Shown here: positions 24,830 to 32,450 of the stretch, piece by piece | Position numbering within the stretch: position 1 is the stretch's first letter | How the letters are laid out: each line of letters opens with the position of its first letter | Assembly: GCA_910579435.1 (NCBI GenBank) | Contig: CAJTVF010000011.1 | Span: 1-57,929 of the forward strand | Origin: an uncultured Oscillibacter sp. | Lineage (GTDB): Bacteria > Bacillota > Clostridia > Oscillospirales > Oscillospiraceae | DNA length: 57,929 nt | Direction of reading: 5' to 3' | The notes under the pieces: generated by a model | What the model was told of the DNA's origin: nothing | Seen by the model: only the letters and a program-made list of their open reading frames with translations | Databases searched by the model: none | Program-made: the position numbers and the translations under genes

Positions 24830-25738
24830 TCAGAAGTTCTCGACAATCTCCACCAGCTCCTGGCCGATGCGCGTCTGGGCCTCCCTGGTGCCCGCGCCGA
24901 TATGGGGCGTGCAGGAAACCGCCGGATGCCGGGCCAGGGCCCAGTTGGGGTCCTTTTCGCTGAGCCACACGTCCAGGCCCGCCGCCCGGACCCTGCCGGA
25001 CTCCAGGGCCTCCAGAAGGGCGGCCTCGTCCACGTTGCTGCCCCGGGAGACGTTGATAATGACCACGCCGTCCTTCATTTTGGCGAGGCTCTCCCGGTCC
25101 ACCAGGGCCCTGTCCCCGCCGGGGGCGCAGAGGATGAGAATGTCGGCCCCCGCCAGCAGCTCGTCCATGGAGACAAATTTCATGGTCCCGCACTCGCAGC
25201 CCTCCGGACGGTGACGGTGGACGGTGGAGAGGACGTTCATGCCCAGGGCCTGGCACTTGTCGCCCACCAGCCGGCCGATGCGGCCGTAGCCGATGATTCC
25301 TGCGGTCTTTCCCGCCAGCTCAAAGCCCTTGGAATAGGCTTTTTTCTCCCACTTGTTCTCCCGCATGGTGTGCCCTGCAATGGAAATGTTCCGGGCGCAG
25401 GAGAAGAGGAGGGCCAGGGCCAGCTCCGCCACGGCGTTGGAGGAGGCCCGGGGGGTGTTTTTCACGGCGATGCCCGCCGCCTCGGCGTAGGGAATGGCGA
25501 TGTTGTCCATGCCCACGCCCGCCCGGACGATGAGCTTCAGCCGCCCGCCCCGGGCGGCGTCGATCTGGGGCTCCCTAATCTTGGTGGCGGAGCGGATGAT
25601 GACCGCGTCGAAGTCCCGCAGGGCGGGACCCAGGGCGTCGGGCTCATAGAACTGCTCCACCACCTCGCAGCCGTCCGCCCGGAGCTTTTCTATGGCGGAG
25701 GCGTCCATTCCGTCGGTGACCAATACGCGCTTTAGCAT
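24830..25738 (-). CDS. serA: D-3-phosphoglycerate dehydrogenase, short form without ACT domain
   Basis: This D-isomer 2-hydroxyacid dehydrogenase probably oxidises 3-phosphoglycerate in serine synthesis. The 302-residue protein has the NAD-binding GYGRIGRLVGDKC in the Rossmann domain (about 145-157) and the catalytic Arg/Glu/His segments (NVSRGSNVDEAAL, TPHIGAGTREAQ). It ends after the catalytic domain, lacking the C-terminal ACT or ASB domain of longer SerA, so serine feedback through ACT is not expected. The start at 25738 has AAGGGGA upstream. It follows serC on the same strand across repeat R6b, which supports the assignment. Confidence 0.88.
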   Translation of the reverse strand: MLKRVLVTDGMDASAIEKLRADGCEVVEQFYEPDALGPALRDFDAVIIRSATKIREPQIDAARGGRLKLIVRAGVGMDNIAIPYAEAAGIAVKNTPRASSNAVAELALALLFSCARNISIAGHTMRENKWEKKAYSKGFELAGKTAGIIGYGRIGRLVGDKCQALGMNVLSTVHRHRPEGCECGTMKFVSMDELLAGADILILCAPGGDRALVDRESLAKMKDGVVIINVSRGSNVDEAALLEALESGRVRAAGLDVWLSEKDPNWALARHPAVSCTPHIGAGTREAQTRIGQELVEIVENF

Positions 25739-25836
25739 GATAATTTCCCCTTTCATTCGTTCTCGATGCACCCCAGGGGCATCGACAGCGCAAGGGTTTA
25801 CGCCCATTGGGGGACAGGCGCTCCGGCAACCCGGAA

Positions 25837-26015
25837 GGGGTCCAGGGGGCCGCGGCCCCCTGGTTTCTCCGCAAAGCGGAGAAATCAATTCCAATTATTT
25901 TTGCGGCGGCATGCGCGTCACAAAAATTCCTCGGCTCCAGCCGCCTTGGGCGGCGTCACCAGTGACCAGCGTCACTGGCGGGGGGATCTAAAGGGGGGAC
26001 GAAGCCCCCTCTTTA
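25837..26015. repeat. hairpin-string repeat R6, copy b
   Basis: This is the second copy of the block at 4828-5008: a CCAGGGGGCC/GGCCCCCTGG hairpin, TTTCTCCGCAAAGCGGAGAAA, ATGCGCGT centre, CCGCCTTGGGCGG, CCAGTGACCAGCGTCACTGG and a closing GGGGG...CCCCC hairpin. It fills most of the serC-serA spacer. Confidence 0.85.
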
Positions 26016-27101
26016 ATTGTGCTCCCGCTCGTACTTCTTCAGGAACTCCACCAGCGCCTCCACGCCCTCCTTGGGCATGGCGTTGTAGATGGAGGCCCGG
26101 AGGCCGCCCACGCTCTTGTGGCCCTTGAGGTTGTCGAAGCCCGCCGCCTTGGAAGCCGCCACCACGCCGGCGTCCTGGTCCTTGCTGGGGGTGACGAAGG
26201 GCACGTTCATGAGGGAGCGGTCCTCCTTCCGCACGGCCCCGGTGAAGAGCCTGGACTGGTCCAGGAAGTCGTAGAGGATTTTCGCCTTTTCCTCGTTGCG
26301 TTTGTTCATCGCCTCCAGGCCGCCGTTATCAAGGAGGTACTTGAAGACCTTTCCGCAGCAGTAGATGGCCCAGCAGTTGGGCGTGTTGTAGAGGGAGTCG
26401 TTGTCCGCGTGGGTCTTATAGCTCATATAGGTGGGGACAAATTCCGGCAGGTCGTCCCGCAGCAGGTCCTCCCGGATAATGACCACCGCCATGCCCGCCG
26501 GGCCCACGTTCTTCTGCACGCCGCCCCAGATGAGGCCGTACTTGCTCACGTCACAGGGCCGGGAGAGGAACATGCTGGACTGGTCGGACACCAGGACCTT
26601 CCCCTTGGTATTTGGCAGCTGGAAGAAGGTGGTGCCGTTGATGGTCTCGTTTTCGCAGATATACACATAGTCCGCGTTGTCCGGGATGTCCAGGTCCGAG
26701 CAGTCGGGGATATAGGAGAAGTTCTTGTCGGCGGAGGAGGCCGCGATCCTGACCTCGCCGTACTTCTTCGCCTCGGCGATGGCCTTCTTGGACCAGGCTC
26801 CGGTCTCCACGTAGCAGGCCAGCCCGTTTTTCATCAGGTTCATGGCCGCCATGGCGAACTGGACCGTGCCGCCGCCCTGGATGAAGAGGACCTTGTAGTT
26901 GCCGGGAATGCCCATCAGCTTCCGCAGGTCCGCCTCCGCCTCGTCCCGGATCTGCTGGAATACCTTGCTCCGGTGGCTCATCTCCATGACGCACATGCCG
27001 CTCCCGCGGCAGTTCATCATCTCGGCGGCGATCTCCTCCAGCACGGGCTCCGGCATCATGGCGGGGCCGGCGGAGAAGTTGTAGGTGCGGCCGTATTTCA
27101 T
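26013..27101 (-). CDS. serC: phosphoserine aminotransferase
   Basis: SerC makes O-phosphoserine from 3-phosphohydroxypyruvate and glutamate using PLP. The 362-residue protein shows the class V aminotransferase features YNFSAGPAMMPEPVLEE, FIQGGGTVQFAM, and the PLP-lysine region WGGVQKNVGPAG, plus GLRASIYNAMP near the C-terminus. Length is standard. The ATG at 27101 is preceded by GGAGG; an ATG five codons upstream would overlap that ribosome site. It is transcribed from the promoter at 27165-27193 and followed by serA. Confidence 0.96.
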   Translation of the reverse strand: MKYGRTYNFSAGPAMMPEPVLEEIAAEMMNCRGSGMCVMEMSHRSKVFQQIRDEAEADLRKLMGIPGNYKVLFIQGGGTVQFAMAAMNLMKNGLACYVETGAWSKKAIAEAKKYGEVRIAASSADKNFSYIPDCSDLDIPDNADYVYICENETINGTTFFQLPNTKGKVLVSDQSSMFLSRPCDVSKYGLIWGGVQKNVGPAGMAVVIIREDLLRDDLPEFVPTYMSYKTHADNDSLYNTPNCWAIYCCGKVFKYLLDNGGLEAMNKRNEEKAKILYDFLDQSRLFTGAVRKEDRSLMNVPFVTPSKDQDAGVVAASKAAGFDNLKGHKSVGGLRASIYNAMPKEGVEALVEFLKKYEREHN

Positions 27102-27164
27102 AGCGCGTTCCTCCATTCAAAATTTCACAATTTTCGCCCCCTGCGGGGGCCCTTTCCTAGCCAT

Positions 27165-27193
27165 AGTATACAGGATTTTTTTACCGGAATCAA
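27165..27193 (-). promoter_or_regulatory. sigma-A promoter of serC-serA
   Basis: On the minus strand TTGATT (27188-27193), 17 bases, TATACT (27165-27170). Transcription starts about 57 bp before the serC start codon. Confidence 0.85.
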
Positions 27194-27245
27194 CCGTCTT
27201 CCTAAATTTTTCAAAAAAGGTGTACCTTTCTTCCCGCCTCTCCGC

Positions 27246-27273
27246 TTGCATTCCGCCCAAAACCCTGTATACT
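27246..27273 (+). promoter_or_regulatory. probable promoter of the ClC gene
   Basis: TTGCAT (27246-27251), 16 bases, TATACT (27268-27273) on the plus strand. Two MITE-like elements lie between it and the ClC gene at 27660, so the mRNA would begin with an about 380-nt leader made of element sequence. Confidence 0.65.
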
Positions 27274-27290
27274 GTATAAAGAACGCGTTA

Positions 27291-27452
27291 AGAACCGGCC
27301 TTCATAACCGGGGGATGCTGGATGGGCGGGGGACTTCTCCGCCAGACAAGAAAATTTCCCGCGGGAATCCTGACGGATTTCAAGGGGAATTGACGCGGTA
27401 TGGCGGAGAAAGACCCGTCCAGGCAGCGTCCAGCGGTTGTGAAGGCTGGTTT
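27291..27452. mobile_element. diverged family-3 MITE-like element
   Basis: Left end AGAACCGGCCTTCATAACC is preceded by TA; right end GGTTGTGAAGGCTGGTTT. The core again has TTTCCC-gcgg-GAATCC-TGAC-GGATTTC-aag-GGGAA and ACGCGG. Length about 162 bp. Confidence 0.8.
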
Positions 27453-27454
27453 CA

Positions 27455-27619
27455 AGGATTTAATCAACGCATGCAGATTTGCGCCAGAAATTTTCGCTGG
27501 CAAGGAAGAAAATCGCAGAAATCCTGGCGGATTTCAAGATTTTCTGACGCAGATCAGCGGAAATTTAAGGCGTAAAGATGCGTGCAAAGATGCGTGCGGG
27601 GATTAAATCAGCGCTTCCT
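27455..27619 (+). mobile_element. family-1 MITE-like element with a small deletion and duplication
   Basis: It abuts the preceding element. About 8 bp of the left terminal repeat is missing (AGG directly joined to ATTTAATC) and a 12-bp AAGATGCGTGC segment is duplicated near the right end. The right terminus GCGCTTCCT is followed by TA. Confidence 0.85.
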
Positions 27620-27659
27620 TAAGAACCCCCGCCCCGGCGGGGAACGGCGGAGGGACGAC

Positions 27660-28991
27660 ATGACATTGGAACACATCAAGCGGGACCTCCGGGCCCGCTG
27701 GAGCCTGGCCCTGCTCTACGGCAGGGCCCTGGGAAAGTGGCTGCTGCTGGCCACGGCGGCGGGGGTCTCCTGCGGCCTGGTGGGCGCGGCGTTCCACGCG
27801 GCGGTGGAGTATGTGACGGAGCTCCGGGGGGAGTTCCCCTGGCTGCTCTACGGCCTGCCCCTGGCGGGCCTGGCCATCGTGGGGCTCTACAAGCTGCTGG
27901 GCACCGAGGGCCAGGGCACCAACGACATCTTCAACGAGGTCCACGCCGGAGGAAAGATCTCCATCCTGCTGGTCCCCGCCATCTTCCTGGGGACGGTGCT
28001 GACCCACCTCTGCGGCGGCTCCGCCGGACGGGAGGGGGCGGCTTTGCAAATGGGCGGGTCCCTGGGCTACCGGGCGGGGCGGCTCTTCGGCTTCGACGAG
28101 CGGGACCTGCGCATCGCCACCACCACGGGCATGGCAGCCTTTTTCACCGCCCTTTTCGGCACGCCCCTGGCGGCGGCGGTGTTCTCCATCGCCGTGGTCA
28201 GCGTGGATTCCTTCTACCACGCCGCCTTTTTTCCCGCCCTCATCGGGGCCCTGGAGGCCTACGGCATCTCCCGCCTGCTGGGGGCGGCCCCCACCGCCTT
28301 CGCCGTGGAGGCTCCCGGGCTGGCGGCGGGGCCGCTGGTCCGGGCGGGAATCCTGGCGGCCCTGTGCGGGCTGCTGTCCGTGGTGTTCTGCGGGGCCATC
28401 CGCATGGCGGAGCACCAGTTTCACAAGCGGATTCCAAATCCCTGGCTCCGGGCCTTTGCCGGGGGCTGCGCCGTCATCGCGCTGACCTTCCTCTGCGGGA
28501 CCCCGGACTACAACGGCGCGGGGATGCAGGTCATCGCCGCCGCCGTGGAGCAGGGAAGCGTCCGCCCCGGTGCCTTTTTGTGGAAGCTCCTCTTCACCGC
28601 CGTCACCCTGGGGGCGGGCTTCAAGGGCGGGGAGGTGGTGCCCTCCTTCTTCGTGGGGGCGGCCTTCGGCTGCGCGGCGGGACCGCTGCTGGGCCTTCCG
28701 GCGGGGTTCGCCGCCGCGCTGGGGCTGGTGTCCGTGTTCTGCGGGGCCACCAACTGCCCCCTGGCCTCCATCGCCCTGGCCATTGAGCTGTTCGGCAGCG
28801 GCGGGCTTTTGTACTTCGCACTGGCCTGCTGCGTCAGCTACGTCCTCTCCGGCTACGGGGGGCTCTACTCCAGCCAGACGATCCTTCACTCCAAGCTGAA
28901 GGGCCGGTATATCAATGTACATACCAACGACGGCCCTGTGGAAACCGGCGCTTTGGCGGAGGAAGAACGCAAGAAGGAGGCGTTTTCATGA
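27660..28991 (+). CDS. ClC family anion transporter, CLC-F-like
   Basis: The 443-residue multi-helix membrane protein has the ClC signatures GSAGREGAALQMGG, GAGFKGGEVVPSFFVGAAFG and CGATNCPLASIALAIELFG. The GREGA and GGEVVP forms are those of the bacterial CLC-F branch (fluoride/proton antiporters), but chloride transport cannot be excluded without the selectivity residues being modelled. CGGAGGGACGAC precedes the ATG at 27660; the longer frame starting in the MITE is not used. It ends 4 bp after the start of the next gene's ATG (28988-28991 overlap), so the two are translationally coupled. Confidence 0.88.
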   Translation: MTLEHIKRDLRARWSLALLYGRALGKWLLLATAAGVSCGLVGAAFHAAVEYVTELRGEFPWLLYGLPLAGLAIVGLYKLLGTEGQGTNDIFNEVHAGGKISILLVPAIFLGTVLTHLCGGSAGREGAALQMGGSLGYRAGRLFGFDERDLRIATTTGMAAFFTALFGTPLAAAVFSIAVVSVDSFYHAAFFPALIGALEAYGISRLLGAAPTAFAVEAPGLAAGPLVRAGILAALCGLLSVVFCGAIRMAEHQFHKRIPNPWLRAFAGGCAVIALTFLCGTPDYNGAGMQVIAAAVEQGSVRPGAFLWKLLFTAVTLGAGFKGGEVVPSFFVGAAFGCAAGPLLGLPAGFAAALGLVSVFCGATNCPLASIALAIELFGSGGLLYFALACCVSYVLSGYGGLYSSQTILHSKLKGRYINVHTNDGPVETGALAEEERKKEAFS

Positions 28992-30045
28992 CTTCCAAAA
29001 TTTACCCCCCCCCCCGCGAAATCGAACGGTTGACCTGATAAAAACACTTGCCATTTTCGGGGTCCTGCTAATCCACACCAGCGCCGGGGGCGTTTCTGGC
29101 TTGGAGGCGGGGTCCGCTCCCTGGCTGTCCAACCTGTTTTGGAACGCCCTGGCCCGTCCGGCGGTGCCGCTGTTCCTCATGGCCAGCGGTGCGCTGCTGC
29201 TGCCGCCGGAGCGGAAGCTGACGCTGAAGAAGCTGTATACCCATAATATGGCCCGGCTCCTGGCCGCGTTGTTGTTCTGGGCCGCCTGCTATAAGCTGGT
29301 GTTTCTAGCCCTGATGGATAGCCTCACCCCCTGGGACCTGGAGGCGGCGGCCAAGAATCTTCTTCTCTTCCGCCACGAGGAGCACCTCTATTACCTCCAC
29401 ATCATGCTTCTGGTCTACGCCTTCCTGCCCATCACCCGCATCTTGGCGGGCTGCGGAGACCGGCGGCTCCTGGAGTACTCCCTAACACTCTGGCTCCTCC
29501 TGGGCATCCTCTATCCCACGGTCCGGACCCTCTGGCCCTTTACGCTGCTGGGCGGCATCCCCGTTCAGTGGCGGATGAACATGACCTACGCTTCCATTGG
29601 CTACACGCTGCTGGGCTATTACCTGACGTCCGTCTATCCCCGCCCCCGGCGTTCCCTCTGCCTCCTGGCCCTGCTGGCGGGGTTCCTCCTCACCTTTGGC
29701 GGGACCTGGGCCGCCTCCATGGCGGCGGGAAGACCGGAGGAACATTTCCTGGAGGGCATGGGAGCCAGCGTCTTCCTGGAGGCTCTTGGAATCTGGGGAC
29801 TGTGCCAGTCCGCCTCTCTCTCAGAACGGGCCGGACGCGTTGCAGCGAAGGTCTCCAGGGCCTCCTTCTGCGTCTTCCTGACCCACGTATTTTTTTTGCA
29901 GCTCTTCGCCCGCCATGGGCTCCGGGCAGCGGCGGGTCCCGTGCTCCTCACCGTACCGCTGGTTTCCACCCTGCTCCTACTCTGCGGCGGCGGGACCTGG
30001 GCGCTGCTCTCCCGCGTTCCAGGGGTCCGGCGCTGGCTGATTTGA
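28988..30045 (+). CDS. acyltransferase-3 family membrane protein, out of frame by an 11-C tract
   Basis: The downstream frame encodes an about 350-residue acyltransferase 3 (OafA/WecH-type) protein with around ten membrane helices and the family N-terminus RTVDLIKTLAIFGVLLIHTSAGG including the conserved His. The only start with a good ribosome site (AGGAGG, 7 bases) is the ATG at 28988. From it 11 consecutive C at 29005-29015 put translation into a frame that stops after 16 codons. With 9 or 12 C it would read MTSKIYPPP(P)RNRTVDLIK continuously. The open frame extending upstream inside the ClC gene has no start signal. Such enzymes O-acylate surface glycans. This is either a phase-variable gene in the OFF state or a homopolymer sequencing error. 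Confidence 0.8.
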
Positions 30046-30060
30046 GCTTCCGCATAAAAC

Positions 30061-30110
30061 GCGCCTCCCGCGGCATACTGTCACCAACTGACATTTGCCA
30101 CGGGAGGCGT
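30061..30110 (+). promoter_or_regulatory. hairpin sequestering the yetF-like ribosome site
   Basis: CGCCTCCCG-C-GGCA...TGTCA (30062-30083) pairs with TGACA...GCCA-CGGGAGGCG (30089-30110). The right arm contains the whole GGGAGG ribosome site of the gene at 30116. There is no T-run, so it is not a normal terminator. Confidence 0.6.
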
Positions 30111-30115
30111 TCTCT

Positions 30116-30829
30116 ATGACCCAAATCCTGCAAGATACCGGCATGACCATACTGACCACCCTGCTGTCCATCCTGGCCCTGTTCCTCCTCACCAAGCTGA
30201 TGGGGGCCAAGCAGGTGTCTCAGATGACCATGTTTGACTACGTGGTGGGCATCACCATCGGCTCCGCCGCCGCGGAGCTGGCCACCGAGCTGGAGGAGCC
30301 CCATAAGCCCCTCATCGCCATCATTGTCTACGGCCTGGTGGCCGCGGCCATCTCCATCCTGTGCTGCAAATCCCTCAAGGTCCGCGCCGTCATCACCGGG
30401 CGGCCCCTGGTGCTGCTGGAGGACGGGGTGATCTACCGGGAGAACCTGAAAAAGGCCAAGCTGGACCTGAACGAGTTTCTGACCTACTGCCGCATCGGCG
30501 GCTGGTTCGACCTCAGCCAGCTCCAGACGGCGGTCTTTGAGCACAACGGCACCGTCAGCTTCCTGCCCAAGGAGGCGGACCGCCCCGCCACTCCGGCGGA
30601 CCTGAACAAGAACCCCGCCCAGTCCCAAGTCCAGACCCCCTTCGTCATGGACGGAAAGCTGCTCAGCGGAAATCTCCGCCAATCCGGCAAGGAGGACGAG
30701 TGGGTCCGCCGGGCCCTCCTCCGCCAGGGCTACCGGGACGAGGGGGAGGTCTTCCTGGCCCTCTGGGGCGGGGGAGAGGATTTGACCGTGTTCCCCATGG
30801 ACCCCAAGCGGGACAGGGAAATGGCCTGA
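30116..30829 (+). CDS. YetF-like DUF421 membrane protein
   Basis: The 237-residue protein has two to three N-terminal membrane segments (ILTTLLSILALFLLTKLMG, PLIAIIVYGLVAAAISIL) followed by a cytoplasmic DUF421/YetF domain with the family motif GRPLVLLEDGVIYRENLKKAKLD and DLSQLQTAVFEHNG. YetF-type proteins are spore or membrane proteins of unclear role. GGGAGG lies 9 bases before the ATG at 30116. The last codons (GAA ATG GCC TGA) coincide with the start of repeat R5b, so the C-terminus overlaps the repeat. Confidence 0.85.
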   Translation: MTQILQDTGMTILTTLLSILALFLLTKLMGAKQVSQMTMFDYVVGITIGSAAAELATELEEPHKPLIAIIVYGLVAAAISILCCKSLKVRAVITGRPLVLLEDGVIYRENLKKAKLDLNEFLTYCRIGGWFDLSQLQTAVFEHNGTVSFLPKEADRPATPADLNKNPAQSQVQTPFVMDGKLLSGNLRQSGKEDEWVRRALLRQGYRDEGEVFLALWGGGEDLTVFPMDPKRDREMA

Positions 30830-30965
30830 CCTGGGGTCAGGCCCCACAAGGAGGGTACACGCTCCTGTCCAGGCTGCAGCATTCCGGACTTATTGCCGCT
30901 GGTGTTTCTGTAGAACGGAAATCTGTCTTTGCGGGGCCTGTGCCCCTGCACAGGCCCTCCTCCGG
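30818..30965 (+). repeat. repeat R5, copy b
   Basis: It begins GGGAAATGGCCTGACC at the stop of the yetF-like gene, with the CCTGACC/GGTCAGG-type hairpin, TTTCTGTAGAACGGAAA and GGGGCCTGTGCCCCTGCACAGGCCC. It lies between convergent genes, as do the other two copies, and may terminate both. Confidence 0.85.
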
Positions 30966-30973
30966 CCTCCTCC

Positions 30974-31630
30974 TTAGTGGGAGAGGATAAACTCCTCCAG
31001 CTCCTCCGGCGTGGAGACCACCGCCACTGCTCCGGCCTCCTCCAGCTCTCCCGGCGGGGCATAGCCGAAGAACTCCACCCCGGCGCAGTCCACGCCGCAG
31101 GCCCGGGCTCCCAGCACGTCAAATTTCCGGTCCCCCACCATCAGCACCCGGGGCAGGTCCCGCTCCGTCAGGCCCAGCTGGCGCATGGCCTCCCGAACCA
31201 CGTCCTCCTTCTCCCAGTCTCCGTGGGGCGGGCTGCCCACCAGGGCGGAGAGATGGGGCGTGAAGCCGAACCGGGCGCAGATGGAGACGCAGAGATTCTC
31301 CGGCTTGGAGGAGGCCAGGGCCAGCACGAAGCCTTTCTCCTTCAAGCGTTCCATGACCTCCGCCATGCCGGGGGCCGCCCGGTTCTCGTACTGGCCCACG
31401 GGCTCGTAAAGCAGGCGGAAGCGCTCCACCGCCTCCGCCGCCTTTTCGGGGCTGTAGCCGCAGAAGCGGATAAACGAATCCTGGAGGGGCGGGCCGATGA
31501 AGCGGAGGAGGGTCTCCTCCGCCGGGACCGGGCCGCCACAGCCTTGAATGGTCTCCCGGACACAGTGGACGATGCCCTCCCGGGAGTCCGTCAGGGTGCC
31601 GTCCAGGTCAAATAAAATATAACGGTACAT
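30974..31630 (-). CDS. HAD-superfamily phosphatase (phosphoglycolate phosphatase/PpaX-like)
   Basis: The 218-residue protein is a haloacid dehalogenase-type phosphatase with a small helical cap. Motif I is LFDLDGTLTDSREG (nucleophile Asp9, acid Asp11), motif II LALASSKPE, motif III KE around DVVREA and motif IV MVGDRKFDVLGA. Substrates of such enzymes include phosphoglycolate and pyrophosphate; the choice is not possible here. The ATG at 31630 has GGAGG upstream, which lies within the end of the preceding MBL gene, three bases from its stop, so the two are coupled. Confidence 0.88.
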   Translation of the reverse strand: MYRYILFDLDGTLTDSREGIVHCVRETIQGCGGPVPAEETLLRFIGPPLQDSFIRFCGYSPEKAAEAVERFRLLYEPVGQYENRAAPGMAEVMERLKEKGFVLALASSKPENLCVSICARFGFTPHLSALVGSPPHGDWEKEDVVREAMRQLGLTERDLPRVLMVGDRKFDVLGARACGVDCAGVEFFGYAPPGELEEAGAVAVVSTPEELEEFILSH

Positions 31631-31632
31631 AC

Positions 31633-32379
31633 TCAAGCCTCCTGGAGAAATTGGGGGACCAGCACGCCGGAGGCCCCGCCGTCCACCTCGCAGACGGGCC
31701 CCTCCAGCCGCCGGACGGCCCCGGCGGGCCACAGGGACAGAAAGTCCTCCGCCCCTGCCACGTTGGGCAGGCCATAGGGGGCGTGCCGGTAGTGCATGGG
31801 AATGACGCACTTGGGGTTCAGGGCCCCGCAGACGGCCTTGGCCCCTTTCGCGTCCACGGTGTAGACCCCGCCCACGGGGACCAGCGCCAGGTCCAGAGGG
31901 CCGATGGCCTCCGCCTGCTCCGGCGAGAGCGGGTGGCCCAGGTCCCCCAGGTGGGCGATGGTGACGCCCCCCGCCGAGAGGATATGGACGGTGTTGGGCC
32001 CCCGGAGGGCCCCGCTCTGCTCGTCGTGGAAGGTCTCCACCGTGCGGATGGAGAAGGGGCAGGGGCCGTCGAAGGGGACCGGCTCCGCCTGGTCCGCGGC
32101 GTTGTGGTCAAAGTGGCCGTGGCTGCAAAGAATCCTGTGGACCTGGGGCTTTGGCTCCGCCGGGGGAGCGGCTTCGCCGTCTACAGAGACCTGCGTTTTC
32201 ACCGCCAGGGTATAAAAGCCCTGTTCCTTCCGGCGGGCGCGTTCCTCCCAAACGGCAATCCGGCGCGCGGTCTCCGCCAGGGCGGGGTAACCCTCCACGC
32301 CGGTATAGGGGTCCAGCAGAATCCGATAGCCGTCCTGCTCCACAAGAAAACAGGCGTGGCCCAGCCAGGTGAGTTTCAT
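31633..32379 (-). CDS. MBL-fold metallohydrolase (UlaG-like)
   Basis: The 248-residue protein starts MKLTWLGHACFLVEQDGYRILLDPY, typical of UlaG/UPF0173-like metallo-beta-lactamase-fold hydrolases, with the metal-binding CSHGHFDHNAA, GDLGHPL and a PMHYR near the C-terminus. It is intracellular; the substrate is unknown. It has the HAD phosphatase gene directly downstream, suggesting that the two act on related phosphorylated or lactone compounds, which is only inference. Confidence 0.88.
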   Translation of the reverse strand: MKLTWLGHACFLVEQDGYRILLDPYTGVEGYPALAETARRIAVWEERARRKEQGFYTLAVKTQVSVDGEAAPPAEPKPQVHRILCSHGHFDHNAADQAEPVPFDGPCPFSIRTVETFHDEQSGALRGPNTVHILSAGGVTIAHLGDLGHPLSPEQAEAIGPLDLALVPVGGVYTVDAKGAKAVCGALNPKCVIPMHYRHAPYGLPNVAGAEDFLSLWPAGAVRRLEGPVCEVDGGASGVLVPQFLQEA

Positions 32380-32405
32380 ATCATAATCCTCCTTGTGAGT
32401 ATTTC

Positions 32406-32440
32406 AAAAAACGGGGGCGGACCCGCGTCCGCCCCCCTAC
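32406..32440 (-). terminator. intrinsic terminator after the DUF4349 gene
   Basis: On the minus strand GGGGGCGGAC-GCGG-GTCCGCCCCC is followed by GTTTTTT, just after the stop at 32451. Confidence 0.85.
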
Positions 32441-32450
32441 TATATCAGAT

